This document shows, in pieces, positions 15,757 to 24,207 of a stretch of 64,000 nt of DNA. Position 1 is the stretch's first letter. Each line of letters starts with the position of its first letter. Under the pieces are notes generated by a model that had not been told where the DNA came from, did not search any database, and saw only the letters and a program-made list of their open reading frames with translations. Source of the DNA: Bacteroides intestinalis DSM 17393 (GTDB lineage Bacteria > Bacteroidota > Bacteroidia > Bacteroidales > Bacteroidaceae). The position numbers and the translations under genes are program-made. The stretch is taken from the NCBI RefSeq assembly GCF_000172175.1, contig NZ_ABJL02000007.1:620001-684000 (forward strand), read 5' to 3'.

Positions 15757-16956
15757 ATGAAAACAATCCTCACGACATTGGGAGTATCTCTCCTTGTTCT
15801 GGCGGGTTGCACAGGTCAGAAGCAGGCCGAAAGCAACTTTATCCAAGAGAATATTGATAATGCGGTGGCACAGGAGACCATCCAGACCGACATTATTGAG
15901 AAATCAGGAAAAATTCTGAATCCAAGAACCATTAACAAAGACGGTAGCATTGTGTATGTACCCATTGATGACTGGTGTTCCGGTTTCTTTCCCGGTAATA
16001 TTTGGTATACCTATGAACTGACAGGTGACAAGAAATGGTTGCCATTGGCCGAAAAGTATACTGAAGCATTAGACTCTGTACAATACCTGACCTGGCATCA
16101 TGATGTAGGCTTTATGATTGGTAGCAGTTACTTGAACGGATACCGTTTTGCTAATAAAGAGGAATATAAGCCTGTAATAATCCAGACTGCAAAATCCCTT
16201 TCCACTCGTTTCCGTCCGGCAGCAGGAGTACTTCAATCCTGGGATGCAGATAAAGGTTGGCAGGCACAGCGTGGTTGGAAATGTCCGGTTATCATAGATA
16301 ATATGATGAATCTGGAACTATTATTTGAAGCTTCCAAACTTTCAGGGGATTCTACTTACTATAACATTGCCGTGAAACATGCTGATACAACCATGAAGAA
16401 TCACTTCCGTGACGATAATAGTTGCTACCATGTAGTGGATTATGATCCTGTAACCGGTGAGGTGCGTAAGAGACAAACTGCACAAGGCTATGCTGATGAG
16501 TCAGCTTGGGCGCGCGGACAAGCTTGGGCCATCTACGGATATACCATGTGTTACCGCTATACTCACGATCAGAAGTATCTGGATATGGCTGAGAAGATTT
16601 ATAACTTTATCTTTAATAATCCGAACTTGCCGGAAGATCTTGTTCCTTATTGGGATTTCGATGCTCCGAATATTCCGAATGAACCGCGTGACGCTTCTGC
16701 GGCGGCTTGTACGGCATCTGCTTTGTATGAACTGAGTACATACATTCCCGGCAAGAACTATAAGGAAACCGCAGATAAAATTATGGAAAGCCTTGGTTCT
16801 CCGGCTTATCGTGCTGAAGTGGGTACTAATGGCAATTTCATCCTGATGCACTCTGTAGGTAGTATTCCTCATGGTGCTGAAATTGATGTTCCATTGAACT
16901 ATGCAGACTATTATTTCCTGGAAGGAATCATGCGTAAAAGAGACTTGGAAAAATGA
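15757..16956 (+). CDS. Glycoside hydrolase family 88, unsaturated glucuronyl hydrolase, lipoprotein
   Basis: The 399 residues start with a lipoprotein signal (LLVLAGCTGQKQ; Cys18). The (alpha/alpha)6-barrel protein has GH88 stretches such as DDWCSGFFPGNIWYTYELTG, WHHDVGFMIGSSYLNGY, CPVIIDNMMNLELLFEASKL and ESAWARGQAWAIYGYTMCYR. The DNMMN aspartate and the DESAWARGQAW aspartate region are in the expected places for the two catalytic acids. The enzyme removes the 4,5-unsaturated uronic acid left by polysaccharide lyases, typically from chondroitin, hyaluronan or heparin disaccharides. The stop overlaps the sulfatase start (ATGA), so the two genes are translationally coupled. Confidence 0.92.
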   Translation: MKTILTTLGVSLLVLAGCTGQKQAESNFIQENIDNAVAQETIQTDIIEKSGKILNPRTINKDGSIVYVPIDDWCSGFFPGNIWYTYELTGDKKWLPLAEKYTEALDSVQYLTWHHDVGFMIGSSYLNGYRFANKEEYKPVIIQTAKSLSTRFRPAAGVLQSWDADKGWQAQRGWKCPVIIDNMMNLELLFEASKLSGDSTYYNIAVKHADTTMKNHFRDDNSCYHVVDYDPVTGEVRKRQTAQGYADESAWARGQAWAIYGYTMCYRYTHDQKYLDMAEKIYNFIFNNPNLPEDLVPYWDFDAPNIPNEPRDASAAACTASALYELSTYIPGKNYKETADKIMESLGSPAYRAEVGTNGNFILMHSVGSIPHGAEIDVPLNYADYYFLEGIMRKRDLEK

Positions 16957-18500
16957 TAATCAATCGGTTTAGTTTGTTTTTGGGAGGTTTGGGCCTGTTT
17001 GCCTTGCAAGGCTGCAAAACCCAGCAAGAAGAGCAGGCGCAACTTCCAAATGTTATTTATGTCTTCCCCGACCAGTACCGCAATCAGGCAATGGAGTTTT
17101 GGGGACAAGAAGGGTTCCGCGACAAGGTAAATTTCCGCAATGACCCGGTGCATACACCTAACCTGAATGGCTTTGCCCGTGAAGCGTTGGTGTTAAGTTC
17201 CGCCCAGAGTAACTGTCCGTTGAGTAGTCCTCACCGTGGTATGTTGCTGACGGGTATGTATCCCAATAAGAGTGGGATTCCTTTAAATTGTAATTCAAAC
17301 CGTCCTATCAGTTCCTTGCGTACTGATGTGGATTGCATAAGCGATGTGTTCAATAAGTCTGGGTACGACTGTGCTTACTTTGGTAAGTTACATGCTGATT
17401 TTCCTACTCCAAACGATCCGCAACGTCCTGGTCATTACGTAGAAGACCGTATTCCGGCTTGGGATGCTTATACACCGAAAGAACGGCGCCATGGTTTCAA
17501 TTACTGGTATTCTTATGGTACTTTCGATGAACATAAGAATCCCCGTTACTGGGATACGGATGGAAATCGTCACGATCCGAAAGAATGGTCACCGCTGCAC
17601 GAGTCCAAGGTGGTAGTTTCTTATCTGAAGAACGAGGGGAATGTGCGCGATCCGAAGAAACCATTCTTTATAATGGTAGGTATGAATCCACCCCACAGTC
17701 CGTACCGTTCATTGGACGATTGCATGGAAGAAGATTTCAACCTGTACAAAGATCAACCTTTGGATAGTCTTCTGATCCGCCCCAATGCAGACAAGAAACG
17801 TGAGAAGGCAGAGAGCGTTCGCTATTACTTTGCTTCCGTTACCGGTGTAGACCGTGCCTTTGGTCAAATACTGGAAACGCTGAAAGAGCAGGGGCTGGAT
17901 AAGAATACGATTGTAATCTTTGCTTCCGATCATGGTGAAACCATGTGTAGCCAGTTTACGGATGATCCGAAGAACTCTCCTTATTCCGAATCTATGAACA
18001 TACCGTTCCTGGTACGTTATCCCGGTCATGTACAGCCGCGTGTAGATAATCTTCTGATGTCTGCACCGGATATCATGCCGACTATCCTGGGATTGTGCGG
18101 TTTGGGGGATTCTATTCCGGCCAATGTGCAAGGACGTAACTGGGCACCACTTTTCTTCGATGAAAAGGCCGAAATTGAACGCCCCGGTGGTGCTTTATAT
18201 ATCCAGAATTTGGATGGAGATAAAGATGCGGACGGTAAAGTACAAACTTACTTCCCTTCTTCAAGAGGATATAAGACAGCACGTTATACTTTGGCTTTCT
18301 ATATCGATAAGAAAGATCGTAAGTTGCAGAAGAGCCTGCTGTTTGATGATGAAAAAGATCCTTACCAGATGAATAATCTTCCATTGGAAGAAAATAAAGA
18401 GATCGTTGCAGAGCTTTGCCGTGAAATGGGCAAGGAATTGAAAGCAATAGACGATCCCTGGTATAAGGAACGTATTCTTTCCGACATGATACCTTACTAA
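16953..18500 (+). CDS. Sulfatase (S1 family, Ser-type), lipoprotein
   Basis: This is a 515-residue alkaline-phosphatase-superfamily sulfatase. A short lipoprotein signal ends at FALQGCKTQ (Cys21). Metal-binding residues appear in VIYVFPDQYR and in IVIFASDHGETMCSQ. The maturation motif is SSPHRGMLLTG: Ser91 fits the C/S-x-P-x-R position for conversion to formylglycine, so a radical-SAM maturase (anSME) is needed. It removes O-sulfate from oligosaccharides, probably glycosaminoglycan fragments, because it is coupled with the GH88 gene through a 4-bp overlap. The exact sulfate position cannot be read from sequence. A strong terminator follows. Confidence 0.93.
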   Translation: MIINRFSLFLGGLGLFALQGCKTQQEEQAQLPNVIYVFPDQYRNQAMEFWGQEGFRDKVNFRNDPVHTPNLNGFAREALVLSSAQSNCPLSSPHRGMLLTGMYPNKSGIPLNCNSNRPISSLRTDVDCISDVFNKSGYDCAYFGKLHADFPTPNDPQRPGHYVEDRIPAWDAYTPKERRHGFNYWYSYGTFDEHKNPRYWDTDGNRHDPKEWSPLHESKVVVSYLKNEGNVRDPKKPFFIMVGMNPPHSPYRSLDDCMEEDFNLYKDQPLDSLLIRPNADKKREKAESVRYYFASVTGVDRAFGQILETLKEQGLDKNTIVIFASDHGETMCSQFTDDPKNSPYSESMNIPFLVRYPGHVQPRVDNLLMSAPDIMPTILGLCGLGDSIPANVQGRNWAPLFFDEKAEIERPGGALYIQNLDGDKDADGKVQTYFPSSRGYKTARYTLAFYIDKKDRKLQKSLLFDDEKDPYQMNNLPLEENKEIVAELCREMGKELKAIDDPWYKERILSDMIPY

Positions 18501-18521
18501 AACTCTCTTTTTTAAATGGAA

Positions 18522-18565
18522 CTGCCTCCCTTGATTTTACAGAATCAGAGGGAGGCAGCTTTTTT
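18522..18565 (+). terminator. Rho-independent terminator after the sulfatase gene
   Basis: CTGCCTCCCT (18522-18531) pairs with AGGGAGGCAG (18549-18558); the inner GATT/AATC also pairs, and a T run follows. It lies between convergent genes and may also slow cysS transcription from the other side. Confidence 0.9.
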
Positions 18566-18580
18566 ATAGGACAGTGGAAT

Positions 18581-20056
18581 TTACTTATTCAGTTTCCACT
18601 CAGAACCTTCTTTACCGTCTTTAATTTCAAAGCCGAGGGCTGTAAGTTCATTACGAATCTTGTCAGAGGTAGCCCAGTCCTTATTGGCTTTCGCCATCAT
18701 GCGCTGTTCCAGCAACATGTCTACTACTTTTCCGAAAGCAACTTCACGTTCTTCATTGGAATCGTTTTCTTCCTTCAATCCCAGAATGTCGAAACAGAAG
18801 AGATGGAATGTTTCTTTCAGGTCTTTCAAATCTTCGGCAGTAATGGTATCATTACCTGCAATGATATTGTTAATCATTCTGGCTCCATCGAAAAGGTGAG
18901 CAATGACTATCGGAGTATTCAGGTCATCATTCATGGCTTCATAACACTTTTCACGCACTGCTTTCACATCTACGCTGGATGTAGCAGACGGGGTGATTTT
19001 TTCCAGCCCGTTTACGGCATCCATCATTCGGCCCAATCCCTTTTCTGCAGCTTGCAGAGCTTCGTTGCTGAAGTCTACCGTACTGCGGTAGTGAGCTTGC
19101 AGAATGAAGAAGCGGATGGTCATCGGACTATAAGCCTGTGTCAGCAATTTGTGTGTGCCGTTGAAGAACTCATCCAGATTGATGAAGTTGCCATATGACT
19201 TACCCATCTTCTGTCCGTTGATAGTAATCATATTGTTGTGCATCCAGTAGTGTACCATATCATTACCCTGTGATGCTACTGATTGTGCAATCTCACATTC
19301 ATGATGGGGGAAAATCAGGTCCATACCACCGCCGTGAATGTCGAAATGCTCACCGAGGTATTTCTTACCCATGGCTGTACATTCAGCATGCCATCCCGGG
19401 AAACCGTTGCTCCACGGAGAAGGCCAACGCATGATGTGTTCCGGTTGGGCGCATTTCCATAAGGCAAAGTCGGCGGGGTTATGCTTTTCTGCTTGTCCGT
19501 CCAGTTCGCGGGTGGTGTTCAGTACATCATCCAGGTTGCGACCGGAAAGCTTTCCGTAATGATAATCCTTGTTATATTTCTCAACGTCGAAGTAAACGGA
19601 ACCTTCGCTGACATATGCATATCCATTCTTCAGGATTTCTTTCACCAATTCTATTTGCTCGATGATATGTCCTGACGCATGTGGCTCAATGCTGGGAGAA
19701 AGTACGTTTAATGCTTCCATAGCCTTGTGGTAGCGGTTGATGTAGTATTGCGCTACTTCCATCGGCTCCAGTTGCTCCAGTCGTGCTTTCTTGGCTATTT
19801 TGTCTTCTCCGTCGTCAGCATCATGTTCCAGATGGCCTACATCGGTGATGTTGCGTACATAGCGTACCTTATATCCCAGATGGGTAAGGTAGCGGAAAAG
19901 CAAATCGAAAGTAATGGCAGGACGTGCATGTCCCAAATGCGCGTCACCGTAAACGGTAGGACCGCAGACATACATACCTACATGTGGAGCGTGCAATGGC
20001 ACGAATAGCTCCTTTTTCCTATCTAAGGTGTTGTAAATTGTCAGTTGATGTTCCAT
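18581..20056 (-). CDS. cysS: Cysteinyl-tRNA synthetase
   Basis: The 491 residues match class I CysRS. The HIGH-type motif is GDAHLGHARP, preceded by MYCGPTVYGD-like sequence (YVCGPTVYGD), whose cysteine binds zinc. The KMSKS-type motif is KMGKSYGNF. Zinc-ligand and amino-acid pocket stretches include WHAECTAMGKKYLG and FDIHGGGMDLIFPHHECEIA. It charges tRNA-Cys in the cytoplasm. It is a single gene, converging with the sulfatase gene. Confidence 0.97.
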   Translation of the reverse strand: MEHQLTIYNTLDRKKELFVPLHAPHVGMYVCGPTVYGDAHLGHARPAITFDLLFRYLTHLGYKVRYVRNITDVGHLEHDADDGEDKIAKKARLEQLEPMEVAQYYINRYHKAMEALNVLSPSIEPHASGHIIEQIELVKEILKNGYAYVSEGSVYFDVEKYNKDYHYGKLSGRNLDDVLNTTRELDGQAEKHNPADFALWKCAQPEHIMRWPSPWSNGFPGWHAECTAMGKKYLGEHFDIHGGGMDLIFPHHECEIAQSVASQGNDMVHYWMHNNMITINGQKMGKSYGNFINLDEFFNGTHKLLTQAYSPMTIRFFILQAHYRSTVDFSNEALQAAEKGLGRMMDAVNGLEKITPSATSSVDVKAVREKCYEAMNDDLNTPIVIAHLFDGARMINNIIAGNDTITAEDLKDLKETFHLFCFDILGLKEENDSNEEREVAFGKVVDMLLEQRMMAKANKDWATSDKIRNELTALGFEIKDGKEGSEWKLNK

Positions 20057-20086
20057 AACGTTTGATTTTTAGTTTTTTTAAAAGCA

Positions 20087-20094
20087 CAAAGTTA
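20087..20094 (-). promoter_or_regulatory. -7 box for cysS
   Basis: TAACTTTG on the minus strand matches TAnnTTTG, 30 bp from the ATG at 20056. Confidence 0.55.
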
Positions 20095-20173
20095 CAACAA
20101 TTTCATAAGATAATAAGTTCTTTCATTCTTTTTTCTTACTGACAGCTAAGAGGGAAACGGCTATCGGATGAAT

Positions 20174-20299
20174 TTATTCTTTCTCTACGTCTCGTGTCAT
20201 TTGCCAAAGGTTGGAATAGACACGTTGTCCGTTCATGTCATTTTTTAGTAGTGAGAGGGATTTCTTCCAAGTGATATGATCACAGATGTAGTAGTTCAT
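20174..20299 (-). CDS. Small ORF, 41 codons, unknown function
   Basis: The frame opens with MNYYICDHITWKKSLSLL and ends with NLWQMTRDVEKE. It is rich in Tyr, Trp and charged residues, a protein-like composition for so short a frame. It occupies much of the otherwise empty gap between cysS and mnmA. A TACATTTG sequence (20327-20334 on the minus strand) lies 28 bp upstream and matches TAnnTTTG. There is no family I recognise. It could be a genuine small protein or a chance frame. Confidence 0.4.
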   Translation of the reverse strand: MNYYICDHITWKKSLSLLKNDMNGQRVYSNLWQMTRDVEKE

Positions 20300-20354
20300 T
20301 AGCGTTGTTGTCTTTTTAAAGATAACAAATGTAGTGATTTTCTTTTTCCTTTGT

Positions 20355-20362
20355 TATTTTTG
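20355..20362 (+). promoter_or_regulatory. -7 box for mnmA
   Basis: TATTTTTG followed by CACCC matches TAnnTTTG, only 6 bp before the ATG at 20368. This implies a very short leader. Confidence 0.5.
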
Positions 20363-20367
20363 CACCC

Positions 20368-21420
20368 ATGAAATCAAAGAAACGTGTATTATTGGGTATG
20401 AGTGGAGGTACGGACAGTTCCGTTGCCGCCATGTTATTGCAGGAAGCCGGTTATGAAGTTACTGGTGTGACGTTTCGTTTCTATGATTCGGAAGGCTTTG
20501 AGGAGTCTCTGGATGATGCTCGTACTCTTGCTTCCCGCCTGAATATCCCGCATATCATTTATGATGCCCGCGAATTATTCCGTGAACGTATAATCCGTTA
20601 CTTTATAGGTGAATATCTTTCTGCCCGTACTCCTGTTCCTTGTACGCTTTGTAATAATGAACTGAAATGGCCGTTACTGGCAAAGATAGCCGATGAAATG
20701 GGTATTTATTGGATTTCAACCGGACACTATGTTCGCAAGGTCTTTCAAGATAACCATTATTTTATAGCTCCTGCTGCCGATCGGGACAAGGATCAGACTT
20801 TCTTTCTTTGGGGGCTTAAACAAGATATTCTGGAACGTATGATCCTTCCGATGGGGGATTGGACTAAAGATGAAGTCCGTACCTATGCTGCCGGACGAGG
20901 CTTTGAACGAGCGGCAACAAAGAAGGATAGTCTCGGCGTTTGCTTTTGCCCAATGGATTACCGCTCTTTTCTACAACGTGAAGTTCCGCAGGAACTTTTG
21001 CCTGGAAAAGGCAGATTTATCGATGAAAGCGGTACTTTTTTAGGCTGGCATAAAGGATATCCTTTCTACACAATCGGTCAACGTCGAGGGCTGGGTATTC
21101 ATATGAACCGGGCTGCCTTCGTGAAAGAGATATGTAAAGCATCGAATGAGGTAATACTTGCTCCCCTTGCTTCCCTTTATAAAACAGAAATGTTGCTGAA
21201 GGATTGGAACATTGTGGATGCTTCACGCTTACTAAACTCCCCAAATGTTATCGTCAAGATTCGCTATCGTAAACAAGCCAATTATTGTACAGTCGGCATT
21301 ACAGCGGAGAATCTTCTCCATGTACAACTTCACGAACTGTTGGAGTCTATAGCTTCCGGTCAGGCTGCCGCTTTTTATGATGAGGATGGCCTACTGTTGG
21401 GAGGAGGCATTATTATATAA
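20368..21420 (+). CDS. mnmA: tRNA-specific 2-thiouridylase MnmA
   Basis: The 350 residues begin with the PP-loop ATP motif LLGMSGGTDSSVAAML (SGGxDS). The first catalytic cysteine region is PVPCTLCNNELKWP and the second is DSLGVCFCPMDYRSFL. YTIGQRRGLGIH is the usual central-domain signature. MnmA transfers sulfur to C2 of uridine 34 in Lys, Glu and Gln tRNAs. Bacteroides genomes often carry more than one MnmA homolog, so this may not be the only copy. It is a single gene. Confidence 0.92.
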   Translation: MKSKKRVLLGMSGGTDSSVAAMLLQEAGYEVTGVTFRFYDSEGFEESLDDARTLASRLNIPHIIYDARELFRERIIRYFIGEYLSARTPVPCTLCNNELKWPLLAKIADEMGIYWISTGHYVRKVFQDNHYFIAPAADRDKDQTFFLWGLKQDILERMILPMGDWTKDEVRTYAAGRGFERAATKKDSLGVCFCPMDYRSFLQREVPQELLPGKGRFIDESGTFLGWHKGYPFYTIGQRRGLGIHMNRAAFVKEICKASNEVILAPLASLYKTEMLLKDWNIVDASRLLNSPNVIVKIRYRKQANYCTVGITAENLLHVQLHELLESIASGQAAAFYDEDGLLLGGGIII

Positions 21421-21516
21421 TCATTCTTTTATTTGTTCTTGAACAAAAAAATAGTTTACTCTGTTTGAAATAGAAAGACGTCTATTTTTTACGAAACAAT
21501 TAAAACGAATAACAGT

Positions 21517-22398
21517 ATGAAACGTATATATTTGATGATGCTATTTGCCACCTTGGCAATGATCGTCTCTGCCCAAACGGACGATAAAGGATACAAAGAA
21601 GGAGCATGGGTACTGAAAGGTGTGACGGGTGTGAACATGTCCCAAACTGCTATGACAAACTGGTCAGCTGGTGGTGAAAACTCTGTGGCCGGGAATGCTT
21701 ACCTGAATGGTTCGCTGACGCATAAGAACGGAGACTGGCTGTGGGTAACGAACTTGGTGCTGGATTATGGTTTGTCGAAGACCAAATCTCAGGGGATGAG
21801 AAAGAGTACCGATAAGATTGGATTATCTACCCAGTTGGGATATGCAGCTACCAAAGTTTGGTACTATACGCTTATGGCTGACCTGAATACTCAGTTTGCC
21901 AAAGGTTATAATTATCCGGATAAGAGCCATTATATATCCAATTTCTTTGCTCCTGCTTATTCCAATGTTGCTTTAGGTATGGAGTATAGACCGAAGAGTA
22001 ACTATTCTATTTTTCTTTCACCGGCCTCTACTAAGATGACCTTTGTGTGCGATGATTATCTCTCTGATTTAGGTTCCTTTGGAGTTGATCCGGGTGATCA
22101 CTTTAAGATTGAAGCGGGTGCTTTCCTGAAAGCCCGTGCAGAATTACCAGTCATGGAGAATGTGAACCTGATTACTACGGCTGACTTCTTTACTCCTTAT
22201 AATAAAGACTTTGGCAATGTAGATGTAAACTGGGATGTACTTATCAGCATGAAGATTAATAAAGTGCTTTCGGCAACTCTGAATATGACTTTGAAGTATG
22301 ACAATGATGTGAAAACCTTTACTGATGAGGGCGTTGAAAGAGGTCCAAAGGTACAATTCAAAGAGATACTGGGTGTTGGATTGGCTTATAATTTCTGA
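21517..22398 (+). CDS. DUF3078 protein, exported, probable outer-membrane beta-barrel
   Basis: The 293-residue protein has a signal peptide ending at MIVSAQTDD. DUF3078 features are VNMSQTAMTNWSAGGENS and alternating aromatic/hydrophobic strands throughout. The C terminus is ILGVGLAYNF, ending in Phe as beta-barrel proteins do. The domain occurs in Bacteroidota as a probable outer-membrane protein of unknown function. It is transcribed alone and ends at a strong bidirectional terminator. Confidence 0.85.
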   Translation: MKRIYLMMLFATLAMIVSAQTDDKGYKEGAWVLKGVTGVNMSQTAMTNWSAGGENSVAGNAYLNGSLTHKNGDWLWVTNLVLDYGLSKTKSQGMRKSTDKIGLSTQLGYAATKVWYYTLMADLNTQFAKGYNYPDKSHYISNFFAPAYSNVALGMEYRPKSNYSIFLSPASTKMTFVCDDYLSDLGSFGVDPGDHFKIEAGAFLKARAELPVMENVNLITTADFFTPYNKDFGNVDVNWDVLISMKINKVLSATLNMTLKYDNDVKTFTDEGVERGPKVQFKEILGVGLAYNF

Positions 22399-22440
22399 TT
22401 GCCTGGGACGATTGTCTGTTTTTCCTGCTGAAATAATAAA

Positions 22441-22482
22441 TAGGAAAGGCCATACTGATTAAAGTTAGTATGGCCTTTCCTA
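22441..22482. terminator. Bidirectional terminator hairpin
   Basis: A perfect 16-bp stem (22441-22456 with 22467-22482), built on GGAAAGGCCATACT, lies between convergent DUF3078 and GH3-family genes. A/T-rich flanks are on both sides. Confidence 0.85.
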
Positions 22483-22503
22483 CTATAGTATTACTTTATA
22501 ATT

Positions 22504-24015
22504 TTATTTGTTCAGTTCTAACATCTCTTCAATATATACTCTTGTATTGCTGAGGCGCGGTACTTTATGTTGTCCGCCCAACTTTCCTTTTTGTGCCAAC
22601 CAATCATGGAACAAGTCTTTACGGGCAATAATAACTTCCAGGGGTTGCAGGGCAATGTTCTTTTGGCGTTTAGCTTCGTAATCGGAGTTGACTTCTTTCA
22701 ATGTATCATCCAGTATCTTGGCAAAGTTCTCCACGCTATCCGGCATCTGAGCAAACTCGATCAACCATTGATGGCGGCATTTGGCTTTAGCATCCATAAA
22801 TACAGGAGCAGCCGAATAATCGGAAATCAATGCTCCGGTCGCTTCACAAGCTTTAGCTAACCCTCTTTCTGCGTTATCCACAATCAATTCTTCGCCGAAG
22901 GCATTGATGAAATGCTTGGTACGTCCGGTAATGACGAACTTATATGGGTCTTTCTGTGTGAATTTTACAGTATCTCCAATCATATAGCGCCACAATCCTG
23001 CAGATGTAGAGATGACCAGTGCATAATTCTTGTCTACTTCGACTTCCTCCAGACAATAGATGCGGGGATTCTCTTTTCCCACATCTTCCAATGGAATAAA
23101 TTCGTAGAAAATACCATAGTCAATCATCAGCAGCATAGCCGGATCATTCGGATCGTTCTGTGTCCCGAAATATCCTTCAGAAGCATTGTACGTTTCTACG
23201 TAATGCATCTTGGATGAGCGGATTACTTCTTTGTATTGTTCGCGGTAAGGTGTAAAAGCAACGCCCCCATGGAAGAAGACTTCCAGATTGGGCCATATTT
23301 CCTCCAGAGATTCTTTGCCGGTCTTTTCAAGAATACGCTTGATGAGTACCAACATCCACGAAGGAACGCCGGAGAGGCTGGTTACATTCTTCGAAACAGC
23401 ACTGTTGGCAATGGCTTCTATTTTCTTTTCAAAGTCGCTCATGAGAGCGATCTTCTTGCTTGGAACGCGAACACAGTTTACTAATGGATGTATATTTTGA
23501 ATCAGAATAGCAGAAAGGTCGCCCACGAGCCCATGTCTGGAATTGAGGTTGGGGCTATGGCTTCCACCTAAAATGAGACCTTGTCCGGAGAAGAAACGGC
23601 TGTCGGGGTTCTGTGCCAGATAAAGAGTAACTGCATCTTTGCCACCTTGGTAGTGTGTATCGTTCAGGGACTCTTTGCTGACGGGCAGGAATTTGCTTTT
23701 ATCGTTTGTGGTACCCGAAGATTTGGCAAACCAGCGTATCTCTGATGACCAGAGCAGGTTTTGTTCTCCTGCACGCAGGCGTTCCACATACGGCTTTACC
23801 TCTTCGTAAGTCTGTATGGGCAGTCTGTTTCTAAAGTCTTCATAAGTATGAATGCTTTTATAATCATATTTCTTTCCCCATTCTGTATTCTCGGCCATGC
23901 GCACCAGACGGTTCAACACTTGGTGTTGCAGCTCTTCTGCACGGTTGGCATATAAATCGATTTTTTTCAGGCGAGGGGTAAAATACACCTTATTCAGCAA
24001 TGTTGTGATATTCAT
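22504..24015 (-). CDS. GH3 (auxin-responsive promoter) family acyl-acid-amido synthetase-like protein
   Basis: This 503-residue protein belongs to the GH3 branch of the ANL adenylating superfamily. It shows WFAKSSGTTNDKSKFLPVS, the phosphate-loop motif (SSGTT), then YNASEGYFGTQND and LWRYMIGDTVKF. VITGRTKHFINAFGEELI precedes the mobile C-terminal part. Plant GH3 enzymes join amino acids to jasmonate or auxin. In Bacteroidota the substrates are unknown, so the role stays open. It is transcribed alone from a clear -7 box. Confidence 0.9.
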   Translation of the reverse strand: MNITTLLNKVYFTPRLKKIDLYANRAEELQHQVLNRLVRMAENTEWGKKYDYKSIHTYEDFRNRLPIQTYEEVKPYVERLRAGEQNLLWSSEIRWFAKSSGTTNDKSKFLPVSKESLNDTHYQGGKDAVTLYLAQNPDSRFFSGQGLILGGSHSPNLNSRHGLVGDLSAILIQNIHPLVNCVRVPSKKIALMSDFEKKIEAIANSAVSKNVTSLSGVPSWMLVLIKRILEKTGKESLEEIWPNLEVFFHGGVAFTPYREQYKEVIRSSKMHYVETYNASEGYFGTQNDPNDPAMLLMIDYGIFYEFIPLEDVGKENPRIYCLEEVEVDKNYALVISTSAGLWRYMIGDTVKFTQKDPYKFVITGRTKHFINAFGEELIVDNAERGLAKACEATGALISDYSAAPVFMDAKAKCRHQWLIEFAQMPDSVENFAKILDDTLKEVNSDYEAKRQKNIALQPLEVIIARKDLFHDWLAQKGKLGGQHKVPRLSNTRVYIEEMLELNK

Positions 24016-24043
24016 CTCTCTTAGCTAAAACTATTTTGTAGCG

Positions 24044-24051
24044 CAAAAATA
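24044..24051 (-). promoter_or_regulatory. -7 box for the GH3-family gene
   Basis: TATTTTTG followed by CGC matches TAnnTTTG, 28 bp from the ATG at 24015. Confidence 0.55.
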
Positions 24052-24112
24052 ATCTTATTTATTGGCTTCTCTATCTTTTTTCTCTTTTTTTTCTATCTTT
24101 ACGGACGTATTC

Positions 24113-24144
24113 AGTTGACAAGTTAACAAGTTGACCAGTTAGCA
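24113..24144. repeat. Four-copy 8-bp tandem repeat
   Basis: AGTTGACA, AGTTAACA, AGTTGACC and AGTTAGCA follow one another without gaps upstream of the phosphofructokinase gene. No function is evident. Confidence 0.7.
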
Positions 24145-24207
24145 AGACAAAAAGACAAGTTTACCTGTACCTGATACCCTTCAACTTGTTCCCTAAAAAA
24201 GGTAGTT

